Source of the DNA: an uncultured Clostridium sp.
GTDB lineage: Bacteria; Bacillota; Clostridia; TANB77; CAG-508
Direction of reading: 5' to 3'
DNA: 5,212 nucleotides
Assembly: GCA_948465625.1 (NCBI GenBank)
Contig: CAOJXM010000091.1
Span: 1-5,212 of the forward strand
Of the stretch, positions 5,170 to 5,212 are shown one piece after another. The translations under genes were made by a program, and so were the position numbers. Each line of letters begins with the position of its first letter. Positions within the stretch are counted from its first letter, which is position 1. The notes under the pieces were generated by a model. It saw nothing but the letters and a program-made list of their open reading frames with translations. It was not told the origin of the DNA and made no database searches.

Positions 5170-5198
5170 ATTATACTTGATTTTTCATCTTTTTTCAA
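5170..5198 (-). promoter_or_regulatory. Predicted sigma-A promoter of the Spo0A-like gene
   Basis: On the minus strand TTGAAA (5198-5193), a 17-base spacer and a perfect TATAAT (5175-5170) make a near-consensus vegetative promoter. The predicted +1 is about 5163. The -35 overlaps ATTGTTGAAA, which matches the Spo0A box TTTGTCRAAA at eight of ten positions but lacks the central C, so autoregulation through it is only a possibility. Confidence 0.7.
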
Positions 5199-5212
5199 CA
5201 ATTTATTTTCCA

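Noticed and set aside
1..5212. CRISPR array, tRNA/rRNA gene, insertion sequence, or a DGR template/reverse transcriptase
   Set aside because: No regularly spaced repeats, tRNA-like cloverleaf, transposase or reverse transcriptase motifs were seen on either strand.

Overview
The window is AT-rich and carries five protein genes, one of them cut by the window start, with no RNA gene, mobile element or CRISPR array that I can see. The low G+C, GGAGG-type ribosome binding sites, sigma-A type promoters and a Spo0A-family response regulator point to the Bacillota, most likely a Clostridia-type (perhaps gut) anaerobe. The genus cannot be read from this sequence.

Layout. Positions 1-261 (minus) hold the first 87 codons of ruvA, the Holliday junction branch-migration subunit. 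Fifteen bases upstream of it, on the same strand, is a surface-type protein (277-1599) with a type IV prepilin-like leader and membrane helix fused to a C-terminal SUMF1/FGE-like (C-type-lectin-fold) domain. Both are probably read from one promoter at about 1628-1656. Divergent from it, 1698-2558 (plus) encodes an RluA-family rRNA/tRNA pseudouridine synthase. Its promoter places the predicted +1 exactly on the ATG, so the mRNA may be leaderless. It converges on a long-chain acyl-CoA synthetase (2563-4263, minus). The two stop codons are four bases apart and base-pair with each other in a shared bidirectional terminator hairpin.

The gene-free stretch 4264-4434 is short but dense. It contains an extended -10 promoter within a perfect palindrome that shows TATAAT on both strands, a 17-bp dyad resembling a FapR operator, an inverted pair of Spo0A-box-like sites, and a hairpin with a T-run. 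Beyond it, 4435-5151 (minus) encodes a compact, divergent Spo0A-like response regulator (receiver plus Spo0A_C-like DNA-binding domain) with a near-consensus sigma-A promoter.

The genes do not form one pathway. They are housekeeping functions (recombination, RNA modification, fatty-acid activation) mixed with a possible adhesin and a regulator. The most notable points are the pilin-leader/FGE fusion sitting directly before ruvA, the Spo0A-box-like pair lying next to a Spo0A-like gene, and the probably leaderless pseudouridine synthase. No complete novel system is evident. All calls rest on reading motifs by eye; no search was run.
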